A stretch of DNA of 64,000 nucleotides from Flavobacterium sp. MC2016-06 (GTDB lineage: Bacteria; Bacteroidota; Bacteroidia; Flavobacteriales; Flavobacteriaceae). Shown here one piece after another: positions 1-9,458 of the stretch. The notes below the pieces were generated by a model. It had not been told where the DNA came from, searched no databases, and saw only the letters and a program-made list of their open reading frames with translations. Each line of letters starts with the position of its first letter. Position 1 is the stretch's first letter. A program made the position numbers and the translations under genes. Where the stretch lies: the NCBI RefSeq assembly GCF_009711165.2, contig NZ_WMID02000029.1, positions 11,810 through 75,809 of the forward strand, given 5' to 3'.

Positions 1-44
1 AAAAAGCAGAAGCTATAGTCGCTAAAAATAAGCTCGCGGACTAA
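1..44 (+). CDS. C-terminal end of an upstream gene (partial)
   Basis: Reading from base 3, one frame gives an open 13-residue tail (KAEAIVAKNKLAD) ending in TAA at 42-44. Its lysine/alanine-rich composition looks like a real protein C-terminus, and the next gene starts about 100 bp later on the same strand. Nothing can be said about function because the rest lies outside the window. It could be a chance open frame. Confidence 0.4.
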   Translation, partial: KAEAIVAKNKLAD

Positions 45-149
45 ACAAACAAAATCTTACGATTTAAATTTCGCAAAACAGTATCTGTTTTGTCAGGATT
101 TCTATTGCCTATTTTTAAAAGAATAAAGAACACTAATACAATCAAAAAA

Positions 150-1700
150 ATGAAAAATAAAAGCGTACTAATTGCTTTGTGTTTTTTTGCAATACTAAAA
201 AACTATGCTCAAAATAATTGGCAGCACAAGGATTTAAAACAAGATCAGGTGTTTGGCATTAGTACTGACAAAGCGTATAAAGAATTGCTGCAAGATAAAA
301 AAAGTAAAACAGTAATTGTAGCCATAATCGACAGCGGAGTAGATACTGCTCATGAAGATTTGGTCTCTGTAATCTGGAAAAACGGCAAAGAAATAGCAGG
401 AAACAGCAAAGATGATGATCATAACGGATATGCTGATGATCTTAACGGCTGGAACTTTCTTGGATCTGCAAAAGGAAACGTTGCTTATGAAAATTTAGAA
501 TTGACTCGTTTAGTAAGAGAAGGCAAAAATAAATTTGGAGATTTAAGCCAGATTCCAAAAGACACAATTGGACTTAAGTCCTATAAAATTTTAAAAGAAA
601 AGCTGCGAATACAATTGGCACAAGCCCAAAAAGGATTAGCAGGTCAAATGTATGTTATGGCTGTGGTCGATACAATGCTTAATGTAATCGGTACAAAAAA
701 TCCAACTTTAGCCCAAATAAAAGCATTTGATCCTGAGACACTCAATCAAATGGGAATGCGAAGCAGGTTCATACATGAAATGCCTAATTATTCAGATTTT
801 ATTACTTACAAACAAAAAACGCTGGATAAAGAAGTGGCACATTATAAAAATCAAGTAGAATATCAGCTTAATACTGATTTTGACCCGCGAACTATTGTGG
901 GAGATAATTATGCAGATGCAACCGAAAAATTCTATGGAAACAATGATGTAAAAGGTCCAGATGCAACACACGGAACTCACGTGGGTGGAATTGTTGGTGC
1001 CATAAGAAATAACGGAAAAGGAATTGATGGTGTAGCCGATAATGTACTTATAATGTCTGTAAGAGTAGTTCCTGATGGAGACGAAAGAGATAAAGATGTT
1101 GCAAATGCAATACGTTATGCCGTAGACAATGGCGCCAAAGTAATCAATATGAGTTTTGGAAAGCCCTATTCTCCAAATAAAAAAATAGTCGATGAAGCGA
1201 TCCAATATGCCATGTTAAAAGATGTAGTCTTAGTACACGCTGCTGGAAATGACGGACTAAATGTAGATATCGATCCTTCTTTTTATCCAAACGGAATAGG
1301 TCTGGATAAAAAAGGTAAAGCAACTTCTTGGATAGAAGTAGGAGCATCTGGGGCAAAAGATGATCAAAATCTAGTAGCGCCATTTTCTAATTATGGTAAA
1401 AACACAGTCGATGTTTTTGCTCCCGGAGTACAAATATATTCAACAATACCAGATTCAAATTATGAGTTTTTTGACGGAACTAGTATGGCTTCGCCTGTTG
1501 TAGCAGGTCTTGCAGCACTATTACGCTCATACTTTCCAAATTTGAGTGCAGTGCAAGTCAAAGAAATTATATTAAAATCGGTAACCAAAGTGACGCACCC
1601 AGTTCGTGTAAAAGGACAGACAGGTCTGTTGTCTGATTTTTGCCGTACAGGCGGTGTAGTCAATGCTTATGAAGCATTAAAATTAGCAGCTACTTACTAA
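150..1700 (+). CDS. secreted S8 (subtilisin-like) serine protease
   Basis: A 516-aa exported subtilase. I chose the ATG at 150 because it begins a clean signal peptide (MKNKSVLIALCFFAILKNYAQ); the longer open frame starts at a TTG and adds 20 unlikely residues. The triad is visible: Asp61 in AIIDSGVD, His274 in HGTHVGG and Ser445 in GTSMASP. About 210 residues separate Asp from His, far more than in typical subtilisins, so the catalytic domain carries a large insertion (roughly 75-260). No T9SS sorting domain is seen at the C-terminus, so the mature enzyme is probably periplasmic or outer-membrane associated. It lies 43 bp upstream of the M16 peptidase, suggesting one proteolytic operon. The family call is secure; the substrate is unknown. 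Confidence 0.9.
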   Translation: MKNKSVLIALCFFAILKNYAQNNWQHKDLKQDQVFGISTDKAYKELLQDKKSKTVIVAIIDSGVDTAHEDLVSVIWKNGKEIAGNSKDDDHNGYADDLNGWNFLGSAKGNVAYENLELTRLVREGKNKFGDLSQIPKDTIGLKSYKILKEKLRIQLAQAQKGLAGQMYVMAVVDTMLNVIGTKNPTLAQIKAFDPETLNQMGMRSRFIHEMPNYSDFITYKQKTLDKEVAHYKNQVEYQLNTDFDPRTIVGDNYADATEKFYGNNDVKGPDATHGTHVGGIVGAIRNNGKGIDGVADNVLIMSVRVVPDGDERDKDVANAIRYAVDNGAKVINMSFGKPYSPNKKIVDEAIQYAMLKDVVLVHAAGNDGLNVDIDPSFYPNGIGLDKKGKATSWIEVGASGAKDDQNLVAPFSNYGKNTVDVFAPGVQIYSTIPDSNYEFFDGTSMASPVVAGLAALLRSYFPNLSAVQVKEIILKSVTKVTHPVRVKGQTGLLSDFCRTGGVVNAYEALKLAATY

Positions 1701-1743
1701 AAAAAATGTACAGTATTTACAAATGCCATTAAATGATTATCTC

Positions 1744-4563
1744 ATGAAATTTATAAAAGTTATAATTCTTAATTCACTTCTTTTTTCTATTGGAAATTTT
1801 GCTGTAAATGCACAAAGTTTCAAAGCAGATCAGCCTATAGAAAAGAGTACCAAAATAAAAAAAGGTGTGCTGTCAAACGGCATGACGTATTATATTTATC
1901 CAACAACAGTAAATAAAAATACAGCCAGTTATTATATCATTCAAAACGTAGGATCAATTTTAGAAAATGATAAACAAAAAGGACTGGCTCATTTTCTAGA
2001 ACATATGGCTTTTAACGGAACTAAAAATTTTCCGGCAAAAGGTGTTTTAGAATTTCTTCAAAAGCAGGGAGCAACTTTTGGTAAAAACATAAATGCTTAT
2101 ACAGCTTATGATGAAACCGTTTATAATTTTGATAATATTCCTTCAACAGATCCTAAAGTAATTGATAATTGTTTATTGATATTACACGATTGGTCACATT
2201 CTTTATTACTGACAAATGAAGAAATTGATGCAGAACGAAATGTAATTAATGAAGAATGGAGAACGAGACAAGATGCATCATCTCGTGTTTTTAATCAGTT
2301 TGCCCCGCTTTATTACAATCATTCCTTGTACGCAGACCGCACTCCAATAGGCGATATGAATATCGTACAGCACTTTGATTATAATACTTTAAAAGACTTT
2401 TACAAAAATTGGTATCGCCCAGATTTGCAGGCAATTGTTGTGATTGGTGACGTTGAGGCTTCGGACATTGAAAAAAAGATCAAAACCATTTTTTCTGATA
2501 TTCCAGCCGTTAAAAACCCGACAAAACGTTTTGAAGTAGCCATTCCAGATCATGAAGAAACGTTTTTTAAACTAGCCGTTGATAAAGAAATAGTACGATC
2601 AAATATTTCTTTTGTCATTGTACAAAGCAAAAAACGTAAAGATCAATTTTATAGCGATATAGAACATTCTATAATGCAAAAAATGGCGGTAAATATCCTC
2701 AATAACAGACTTAGAGCATTGTCCCAAAAAAGCGATTGTCCTTTTAAGTATGCACAAGTAAGTTATAGTGCCCTTTCTAGAACAAATGATATGTTTAATA
2801 TCAATGTAGGTCCAAAGCCAAACCAACAGGCAGAAGCTTTTACAATTGTAATGGATGAATTTGCACGTGCCGGAAAATTTGGATTTTCTGATGGAGAAAT
2901 TAAGCGTTCTATTGCTGACGTAAGCTCTAGTTATGAAAATTACATAGAAACAGAAAAAGAGATGTCGCATAAAACAGTTTTAAATGCTGTTAAAAAAGAA
3001 TTCTTAACAGACGAACCTTTTACAGATGCTAAAGGAGAGTTTGAAATGGTAAAATCTATTTTGAAAAATGTAGATTCAAGAAAACTTCAAGCCGAATTAA
3101 TGGCAGGATATACCAGTAAAAATCGTACTGTAGCGGTAACAGGAATAGAAAATGAAAAGAATTTAACGCAAGAAGAAGCCTTTTCTATTATTAAAAAATC
3201 AGAAAACAATCCAGATTTAAAACCTTACGTAGACACTTATAGCGAAAAGTCATTGTTGACAGACGTAACTATAATTCCGGGTAAAATTGTTTCAGAACGA
3301 AAAGATAAAGAAATCGGATCTACAACTTTTACACTTAGTAATGGCGTTGTAGTTCACTATAAATTTACCAATAAAAATACAGGAGATGTAGAATTAAAAG
3401 CAGAGAGTTTTGGAGGATATTCATTGTATGAACCAAAAGATTTACCCTCGGCAACTATGGCTATTTCATTAGCACAAAATTCTGGATTAGGTGTTTTCTC
3501 CAATACAGATTTAGAAAAATTACTTTCTGGAAAATCAGTTTATGCTGCAGCGAGCATTGGGAACTTAAACGAAACGGTTACAGCAAGTGCAAAGATCAAA
3601 GATATAGAGACCATGATGGAACTGGTACATCTTCGTTTTGTAAAACCTCGTTTCGATCCTGAGACTTTCGCGATCCTCAAAACAAATATGCAGAATACGC
3701 TTAAAAATAAAGATAATGATATAAGAGGAAAAATGCGCGACAGTCTAAATGCTGTGGTGTTTGGAAAAAACAATCCGAAAATCAGATTATTAGATCAGAA
3801 ATTTATAAATGACATGTCATTAGAAAAAATGCAGGAAATTTATAAAGATCGTTTTTCAGATGCTGCCAATTTTGAATTTTATATAGCTGGAGATGTAACT
3901 CCGGATGTTTTAAAACCATTGCTGGAAAAATATATTGCCAGTATTCAAGGAATAAAACGCAAAGAAACATTTAAGGACAATAGTATTCCGTGGACGGCTG
4001 CTAAAATTGATAAAGATATTTTTATAAAAATGACATCTCCTAAAAGTGTTGTAAAAATTCAATTTGAAAGCGATTACAAATACAACCCAAAAAACTGCAT
4101 TTTAGCAAAAATGTTTGGAGACATTTTGACCTTAAGATTCACCGAAAGTTTACGAGAAAAAGAGGGCGGAACGTATGCAGCGCATGCTAATTCTTATATT
4201 TCAAAACTACCTGTAAACACTGCAATTTTGTCTATTAATTTTGATTGTGACGCCAGCAAAGTAGAACATTTACTGCCAGTTGTGTATCAGGAAATCGACA
4301 AGATGAAAAAAGGTGGATTTGTAAAAGAGGACATTGAAAAAACCAAAAACAATTATCTAAAAGAAAGAGAAGATATCAAAAATTATAACGGTTATACCAT
4401 GACTTTGATGTATAATTTTTTTCAAGATAATGTCAATATAGATGATCCAGCTTCTTATTCAGACATTGTAAAAAATCTTACCGAAAAAGATTTACAAGAT
4501 TTTGTCGATTCATTTTTAAAGAATGCTAAAAGCTACGAAGTGGTTTATAAACCATTGCCATAA
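1744..4563 (+). CDS. M16 family zinc metallopeptidase (insulinase/pitrilysin type)
   Basis: A 939-aa exported M16 peptidase. The ATG at 1744 gives a signal peptide (MKFIKVIILNSLLF...VNAQ); an in-frame ATG at 1723 would put seven extra residues in front. The inverted zinc motif HxxEH is seen as HFLEH in GLAHFLEHMAFNG, with a downstream acidic helix (TNEEIDAERNVINEEW) supplying the third ligand. The length fits two tandem M16 halves; the second half (from about residue 540) lacks HxxEH, as is usual. It sits 43 bp after the S8 protease and is followed by a strong terminator. Family knowledge suggests degradation of peptides in the periplasm. The exact substrate is unknown. Confidence 0.92.
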   Translation: MKFIKVIILNSLLFSIGNFAVNAQSFKADQPIEKSTKIKKGVLSNGMTYYIYPTTVNKNTASYYIIQNVGSILENDKQKGLAHFLEHMAFNGTKNFPAKGVLEFLQKQGATFGKNINAYTAYDETVYNFDNIPSTDPKVIDNCLLILHDWSHSLLLTNEEIDAERNVINEEWRTRQDASSRVFNQFAPLYYNHSLYADRTPIGDMNIVQHFDYNTLKDFYKNWYRPDLQAIVVIGDVEASDIEKKIKTIFSDIPAVKNPTKRFEVAIPDHEETFFKLAVDKEIVRSNISFVIVQSKKRKDQFYSDIEHSIMQKMAVNILNNRLRALSQKSDCPFKYAQVSYSALSRTNDMFNINVGPKPNQQAEAFTIVMDEFARAGKFGFSDGEIKRSIADVSSSYENYIETEKEMSHKTVLNAVKKEFLTDEPFTDAKGEFEMVKSILKNVDSRKLQAELMAGYTSKNRTVAVTGIENEKNLTQEEAFSIIKKSENNPDLKPYVDTYSEKSLLTDVTIIPGKIVSERKDKEIGSTTFTLSNGVVVHYKFTNKNTGDVELKAESFGGYSLYEPKDLPSATMAISLAQNSGLGVFSNTDLEKLLSGKSVYAAASIGNLNETVTASAKIKDIETMMELVHLRFVKPRFDPETFAILKTNMQNTLKNKDNDIRGKMRDSLNAVVFGKNNPKIRLLDQKFINDMSLEKMQEIYKDRFSDAANFEFYIAGDVTPDVLKPLLEKYIASIQGIKRKETFKDNSIPWTAAKIDKDIFIKMTSPKSVVKIQFESDYKYNPKNCILAKMFGDILTLRFTESLREKEGGTYAAHANSYISKLPVNTAILSINFDCDASKVEHLLPVVYQEIDKMKKGGFVKEDIEKTKNNYLKEREDIKNYNGYTMTLMYNFFQDNVNIDDPASYSDIVKNLTEKDLQDFVDSFLKNAKSYEVVYKPLP

Positions 4564-4645
4564 AGACTTTTAAAATGATATAATTATTGCCCCTACATTT
4601 AAATATTTTGAATTAGTAAACAAGTTTTAAAGTGGTTTTTTATTT

Positions 4646-4681
4646 GGGGATTGTTTTGTAGAGCAATCCTCTTTTTTTTTT
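4646..4681 (+). terminator. rho-independent terminator after the M16 gene
   Basis: GGGGATTG (4646-4653) pairs with CAATCCTC (4664-4671) with one G-T pair, then a run of about ten T. It ends the S8-M16 unit just before the dsbD-like gene. Confidence 0.8.
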
Positions 4682-4693
4682 AAATGATATCTT

Positions 4694-6721
4694 ATGAGCA
4701 AGAAAATATTTTTGGTAAGTTTCTTTTTATTGCTTGGGCTATTCACAAAAGCGCAAGTATATAATCCTGTGAAATGGAAAATGAGCGTTGAGAAAATTTC
4801 AGAAACAGAATATGAGCTGCGAATAAATGCCAAAATACAAGAAAGCTGGCATTTATACAGTCAGAATGTTCCAGATGGCGGTCCGCTTCCAACCCATTTT
4901 ACATTTATAAAAGATTCAAAATATAAATTAGTTGGAGAAGTTGCCGAAGAAAACGGCAAAATAATTAATGATCCTGTGTTTAAATTGCAGATCAAGTTTT
5001 TTGAAAAAGAAACCACTTTCAAACAGCGTATAAAAATCAATGGAAACAAACCATTCCAAATAAAAGCCGAAGCAGAATTTATGGTTTGCAACGATCAAAG
5101 CTGTCTGCCTCCAACGTATGAGGACCTTTTTTTTGATGTAACTCCAACAACCGCAGTAAATCAGGAAGAGGCTGTATCAAAAGCTGCGGTGAAAGTAGCT
5201 GCAGTTAATAAAATATCTTCGATAGCATTAGTTGACATTGAACTTAAGGCTGAAAAAAAGAAGACAGCAGAAAAAAAAGCTGTAAATATTCCTAAAGAAG
5301 ATTCAAAAAGTTTGTGGTCTATATTTTTGCTCTCTTTAGTTTCTGGATTTGCAGCGCTGTTAACGCCCTGTGTTTTTCCGATGATCCCGATGACCGTAAG
5401 TTTTTTTACCAAACAAAGTAAAAATAAAGCGCAAGGTATTAGGAAAGCATTTCTCTACGGAATTTCTATAATTGCAATTTATATCTTTTTAGGAGCCATT
5501 GTGACTTGGGCTTTTGGAGCCGATTCTCTTAATGCACTTTCAACAAATGTGATATTCAATTTATTATTTTTTGTGCTTTTATTGGTTTTCGCAATGTCCT
5601 TTTTAGGAGCGTTTGAAATTATACTGCCCAATTCATTAGCCAATAAAGTCGATAATCAAGCAGATAGAGGAGGCGTAATTGGTATCTTATTTATGGCATT
5701 AGCCTTAGCAATTGTTTCTTTTTCTTGTACAGGACCAATCGTAGGAACATTATTAGTTGAAGCAGCTTCAAGAGGTGGAATAGCTCCTTTTGTGGGAATG
5801 TTTGGTTTCTCGTTAGCCTTAGCAATGCCATTTACTTTATTTGCCGCATTTCCGGGATGGTTAAATTCGATGCCAAAATCGGGCGGATGGCTGAATACCG
5901 TAAAAGTATTTTTAGGATTTTTAGAATTGGCGTTAGCTTTTAAATTTTTATCCAATGCCGATTTAGTACTGCAACTGCATTGGCTGGAACGCGAAACTTT
6001 CTTGTCTATTTGGATTGCTGTTTTTGCTGCTTTGGCACTTTATTTATTTGGAAAAATACAGCTTCCTCATGATTCTCCTTCTTCACATATAAGTGTTGGC
6101 CGACTTAGCCTCGGTATTATCGTACTGGCTTTTACTATTTATTTAATACCAGGTATTTGGGGAGCACCATTAAAGATGATCAGCGGATTTCCGCCACCGT
6201 TAAATTATAGTGAATTACCAAATGGTTTAGGAGGCAGTTCAGAACCAAATCAATCTAAAGAAAGTCTGCCAGAAGGAGCAGAGTACGGCCCGCATAATAT
6301 TACTGCCTTTACAGATTATGAAAAAGGAATGCAGTATGCTAAAAAAGTTGGCAAACCAGTAATGATTGATTTCACGGGTCATGCCTGTGTAAATTGTAGA
6401 AAAATGGAAGATAATGTCTGGTCAGATCCCAAAGTTTTGCAAGTATTAAAAAATGATGTTGTCTTGATTTCATTATATGTAGATGATAAAAGAGAATTAC
6501 CAGTTAAGGATCAGATTGTTTCTAAAATTACAGGTAAAAAAATAAAGTATATCGGGCAGAAATGGAGCGAATTCCAAACCATTGCCTACAAAACAAATGC
6601 ACAGCCTTTATATGTTTTAGTTGATAATGAAGGTAAAAATCTAAGCACTCCAACCGCTTATAATCCTGACATTGATTTTTATTTGAATTGGTTGAAAACA
6701 GGAATTTCAAATTTTAAATAA
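4694..6721 (+). CDS. dsbD: DsbD-type protein-disulfide reductase (thiol:disulfide interchange protein)
   Basis: A 675-aa three-module electron carrier that moves reducing power from cytoplasmic thioredoxin to the periplasm. A signal peptide (ending TKAQ) precedes an N-terminal DsbD-alpha-like immunoglobulin domain with the cysteine pair Cys132/Cys137 (VCNDQSC). A membrane domain of about eight helices (roughly 205-500) carries the paired cysteines Cys226 (LLTPCVFPM) and Cys345 (SFSCTGP). The C-terminal thioredoxin-like domain has CVNC (Cys565/Cys568). All six redox cysteines expected for DsbD are therefore present. It is monocistronic, between a terminator and an AT-rich 200-bp gap. Probable roles are cytochrome c maturation or disulfide repair of exported proteins; which applies cannot be told. 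Confidence 0.9.
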   Translation: MSKKIFLVSFFLLLGLFTKAQVYNPVKWKMSVEKISETEYELRINAKIQESWHLYSQNVPDGGPLPTHFTFIKDSKYKLVGEVAEENGKIINDPVFKLQIKFFEKETTFKQRIKINGNKPFQIKAEAEFMVCNDQSCLPPTYEDLFFDVTPTTAVNQEEAVSKAAVKVAAVNKISSIALVDIELKAEKKKTAEKKAVNIPKEDSKSLWSIFLLSLVSGFAALLTPCVFPMIPMTVSFFTKQSKNKAQGIRKAFLYGISIIAIYIFLGAIVTWAFGADSLNALSTNVIFNLLFFVLLLVFAMSFLGAFEIILPNSLANKVDNQADRGGVIGILFMALALAIVSFSCTGPIVGTLLVEAASRGGIAPFVGMFGFSLALAMPFTLFAAFPGWLNSMPKSGGWLNTVKVFLGFLELALAFKFLSNADLVLQLHWLERETFLSIWIAVFAALALYLFGKIQLPHDSPSSHISVGRLSLGIIVLAFTIYLIPGIWGAPLKMISGFPPPLNYSELPNGLGGSSEPNQSKESLPEGAEYGPHNITAFTDYEKGMQYAKKVGKPVMIDFTGHACVNCRKMEDNVWSDPKVLQVLKNDVVLISLYVDDKRELPVKDQIVSKITGKKIKYIGQKWSEFQTIAYKTNAQPLYVLVDNEGKNLSTPTAYNPDIDFYLNWLKTGISNFK

Positions 6722-6921
6722 TTAAAGAATTACAGAAAGTTATAACAACAAATTTGACTTTTAGATTAGAGTTTTAAAAAATCTGCACAAAAAATTACGA
6801 AATATCGTAAATCATTTAAATTGTGTTTTTTATTTAATTATTTGTTTATCAGTTTTTTATACGTGCGGTGTGTTTTTTGGTTAACAATAAAAGGAATTAT
6901 ATTTCAACTAAAACTTAAAAA

Positions 6922-7437
6922 ATGGAAAATAAAATTAATTCAGAAAATTTGAATGGATCCACTGCTCCTTTCAATGTAGAGGATTTTCTAATCGTAGAGC
7001 CTAAAACATTTGAAGATCTTAAAATAGGTGATATTTTCAGAGCGCCAAGCAGAACTTTGACTGATGCCCATGCTTCGGCTTTTCAAACTGTTTCTTGTGA
7101 CAATCATCCTGTACATTATGATAAAGAATGGGCGCAAAAACGCGGGCACAGTGCACCAGTAGTGCACGGACTTCAGGTTTTGGCTTTTACAGCTCCCGGT
7201 GCAACATTGTTCCCGCATTATATCGGGGAAGTATTTATTGCTTTTTCAGGTTTATCGTGTCAATTTTTAAAAGAAGTACATTCTGGCGATACTTTATACT
7301 CTGCCCTTGAAATCAAAGCGCTTGTGCCTAATGGTAAGATAGGTACCGTAATTGCAAATGTTACAGTGCACAATCAAAATGGTGATCTTGTATTATTGGG
7401 TGAGCATCAATATTTATTGCGTACACAGCAAGGATAA
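6922..7437 (+). CDS. MaoC-like dehydratase (hot-dog fold enoyl-CoA hydratase family)
   Basis: A 171-aa cytoplasmic protein of the MaoC/R-hydratase family. The diagnostic stretch FQTVSCDNHPVHYD aligns with the family D-x-N-P-x-H hydratase motif, with an extra His after the Asn (D-N-H-P-V-H); downstream VVHGLQVLAF matches the conserved helix (I/V)AHGxL. Family members hydrate enoyl-CoA thioesters or act on related acyl-CoA. No CoA-metabolism genes are adjacent; the next gene, 75 bp on, is a lipoprotein alpha/beta-hydrolase on the same strand, possibly co-transcribed. The substrate is open. Confidence 0.8.
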   Translation: MENKINSENLNGSTAPFNVEDFLIVEPKTFEDLKIGDIFRAPSRTLTDAHASAFQTVSCDNHPVHYDKEWAQKRGHSAPVVHGLQVLAFTAPGATLFPHYIGEVFIAFSGLSCQFLKEVHSGDTLYSALEIKALVPNGKIGTVIANVTVHNQNGDLVLLGEHQYLLRTQQG

Positions 7438-7512
7438 TCTATTTACTGCATAAAGCAATAAAAGATGACAAGAAGAAAACAAAAACGAATATAAATTTAA
7501 AATTAAATAAAA

Positions 7513-8463
7513 ATGACTTTCAAAAACCAATTCACCAACCTTATTGTCGCAGCAGTAATTGCGATATCGACATCTTCATGCTCGAAAAGTGATCAAGCAA
7601 AATCTGAAAATACTGCAACAGCCGAAACTGCTGTTACTAACGGAGCGCGTAAAGAATATATTGAAGTAGAACCTAATGTAAAATTGCATATTACAGATAT
7701 TGGTAACGGACCTGTTGTTGTACTTATTCACGGTTACCCGTTAAGCGATGCAATGTGGGAATATCAATACCATGCTCTTGAGAAAGCAGGTTACCGTACA
7801 ATAGGAATCACATTGCGTGGTTTTGGACAATCGGATAAACCATACGGAAAGTATGATTACGATCAGTTTGCTTCAGATATAAAATCAGTTTTGGATCAAC
7901 TTGATATTAAAGATGCAACTATAGGCGGACACTCTATGGGTGGTGCAATTGCTTTACACTATGTGGCAAAGTATAATGGAGCACACATTAAAAAATTAGC
8001 ATTATTTTCAGCAGCGGCTCCATGCCACACTAAAAAAGCGGATTATCCTTATCCGTTCTTTACTAAAGAAGATATTACACAATGGGTTGAACTTAACGAC
8101 AGTAATCGTCCGGCTTTATTAGCTGCTGTAGGAGAAAAATTTACACTTTCTGCAACATCACTTACACCTGGAATTGGTCAATGGTTGTATAGTTTAGAAA
8201 TGCAATCCTCTGCATACGCAATGGAACAAGCGCTTATAGCATTACGTGACGAAGATTTGCGTGGTGACCTGCCAAAAATAAAAGTGCCTACACTTATTTT
8301 TAATGCTAAAGAAGATAAAATTGTTGCATTTGCACTTGCACAACAAATGAACAAAGCAATTGCTGGATCTGTTTTGGTTCCTTTCGAGAAAAGCGGCCAC
8401 GCTTCTTTTATTGAAGAAAAAGATAAGTTTAATGAGGAATTTATAAAATTCTTAAAAAAGTAA
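7513..8463 (+). CDS. alpha/beta-hydrolase lipoprotein
   Basis: A 316-aa hydrolase of the haloperoxidase/epoxide-hydrolase-like group. The N-terminus is a lipoprotein signal with Cys23 (STSSC), followed by a low-complexity linker to about residue 45, so it is likely anchored in a membrane facing the periplasm. The oxyanion motif LIHGYP precedes the nucleophile elbow GHSMGG (Ser141). A late Asp in AKEDKIV and a His in KSGHASF complete a plausible triad. It is followed by a strong terminator. The reaction cannot be assigned more finely than ester, epoxide or halide chemistry. Confidence 0.82.
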   Translation: MTFKNQFTNLIVAAVIAISTSSCSKSDQAKSENTATAETAVTNGARKEYIEVEPNVKLHITDIGNGPVVVLIHGYPLSDAMWEYQYHALEKAGYRTIGITLRGFGQSDKPYGKYDYDQFASDIKSVLDQLDIKDATIGGHSMGGAIALHYVAKYNGAHIKKLALFSAAAPCHTKKADYPYPFFTKEDITQWVELNDSNRPALLAAVGEKFTLSATSLTPGIGQWLYSLEMQSSAYAMEQALIALRDEDLRGDLPKIKVPTLIFNAKEDKIVAFALAQQMNKAIAGSVLVPFEKSGHASFIEEKDKFNEEFIKFLKK

Positions 8464-8553
8464 TAATAGTAGAGTAAGTAAAAATGATACTTATGTTCTT
8501 CCCTTAGGTAGGAGTAGAATAATTAAATATTTGTAATTCTATTATAGAAAATT

Positions 8554-8578
8554 AAAACAACCTTCGGGTTGTTTTTTT
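8554..8578 (+). terminator. rho-independent terminator after the hydrolase lipoprotein gene
   Basis: AACAACC (8556-8562), a TTCG tetraloop, GGTTGTT (8567-8573), then more T. This is a textbook stable hairpin. Confidence 0.88.
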
Positions 8579-8840
8579 GTATTATTTTGAGATTTAATAA
8601 ATTAAAAGTTCAATTATTAAATGTGTTAATGACTGTAAAATTAATTGGCAAATAACTTTAAAAAGTAGAAAAAGCAACAAGAATTAAAACTTAACTTTAC
8701 ATAAGATTGTAATTAAACTCAATCTGGATTTGTCTGTAGGAAGGAGGGATGAAGTAAAAGTGAATTTTATCATTTACTACTGCCTATTGTTTTGCAGCCG
8801 ATACACATTAAAAAATACGATTTAAATTAAAATAAGAATT
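8579..8840. other. non-coding leader before msrA
   Basis: This stretch (8464-8840 including the terminator) holds no convincing open frame on either strand. It is AT-rich and presumably carries the msrA promoter, but no box close to TTTG-N20-TAnnTTTG can be placed with confidence. Confidence 0.5.
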
Positions 8841-9332
8841 ATGGAAAATATAAAGAAAGCATACATCGCTGGTGGATGTTTCTGGGGTATGGAAGAACTT
8901 TTTCGCGTACGCCCTGGAGTAAAAGATACAACGGTTGGATATATTGGCGGTCAAAATGACAATCCTACTTATGAAAATCATCCGGGACATGCTGAAGGAA
9001 TTGAAATTGTCTATGATGCTAATGAGACTTCATACGAAGAGTTATTGGATTATTTTTTTAGAATACATGACCCTTCAACAGTAGATCAGCAAGGCAATGA
9101 TATTGGGAGCAGTTACCGTTCGGCTATATTTGCTCAAAATGAGCAGGAAAAAAATGATGCAGTTCAGATAATAGATATTGTAGATAATTCTCACCGCTGG
9201 TCAAGTAAAGTTGTAACCACTTTAGAACCTTTCACAAAGTTTTGGCCTGCCGAGGACTATCATCAAGATTATCTTTTAAAGAAGCCAAATGGCTATACTT
9301 GTCATTTTGAGCGATTTGGTACTTTTTTGTAG
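8841..9332 (+). CDS. msrA: peptide-methionine (S)-S-oxide reductase MsrA
   Basis: A 163-aa cytoplasmic repair enzyme that reduces methionine-S-sulfoxide in proteins using thioredoxin. The hallmark GGCFWGMEE with catalytic Cys13 is at the N-terminus, followed by the family signatures GYIGG and HPGHAEGIEI. The length is that of a short MsrA without an MsrB fusion; a second Cys near the C-terminus (GYTCHFERFG) may serve as resolving residue. It is transcribed alone and ends at a convergent terminator shared with the Fdh-like gene. Confidence 0.95.
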   Translation: MENIKKAYIAGGCFWGMEELFRVRPGVKDTTVGYIGGQNDNPTYENHPGHAEGIEIVYDANETSYEELLDYFFRIHDPSTVDQQGNDIGSSYRSAIFAQNEQEKNDAVQIIDIVDNSHRWSSKVVTTLEPFTKFWPAEDYHQDYLLKKPNGYTCHFERFGTFL

Positions 9333-9398
9333 CATTTTTATAATTTTATAGCTGAATATATTTAAAACAGCATTTGATAAGATCAAATAAAGAAATAA

Positions 9399-9439
9399 AG
9401 AGTTACTGTCTTTTTTACATCAAAAAAAACAGTAACTCT
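9399..9439. terminator. bidirectional terminator between msrA and the oxidoreductase gene
   Basis: A perfect 11-bp stem, AGAGTTACTGT (9399-9409) with ACAGTAACTCT (9429-9439), contains an inner T-run and A-run that can also pair. It lies between two convergent genes and can act on both strands. Confidence 0.85.
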
Positions 9440-9458
9440 AAACTTCTTATTTATAAAA

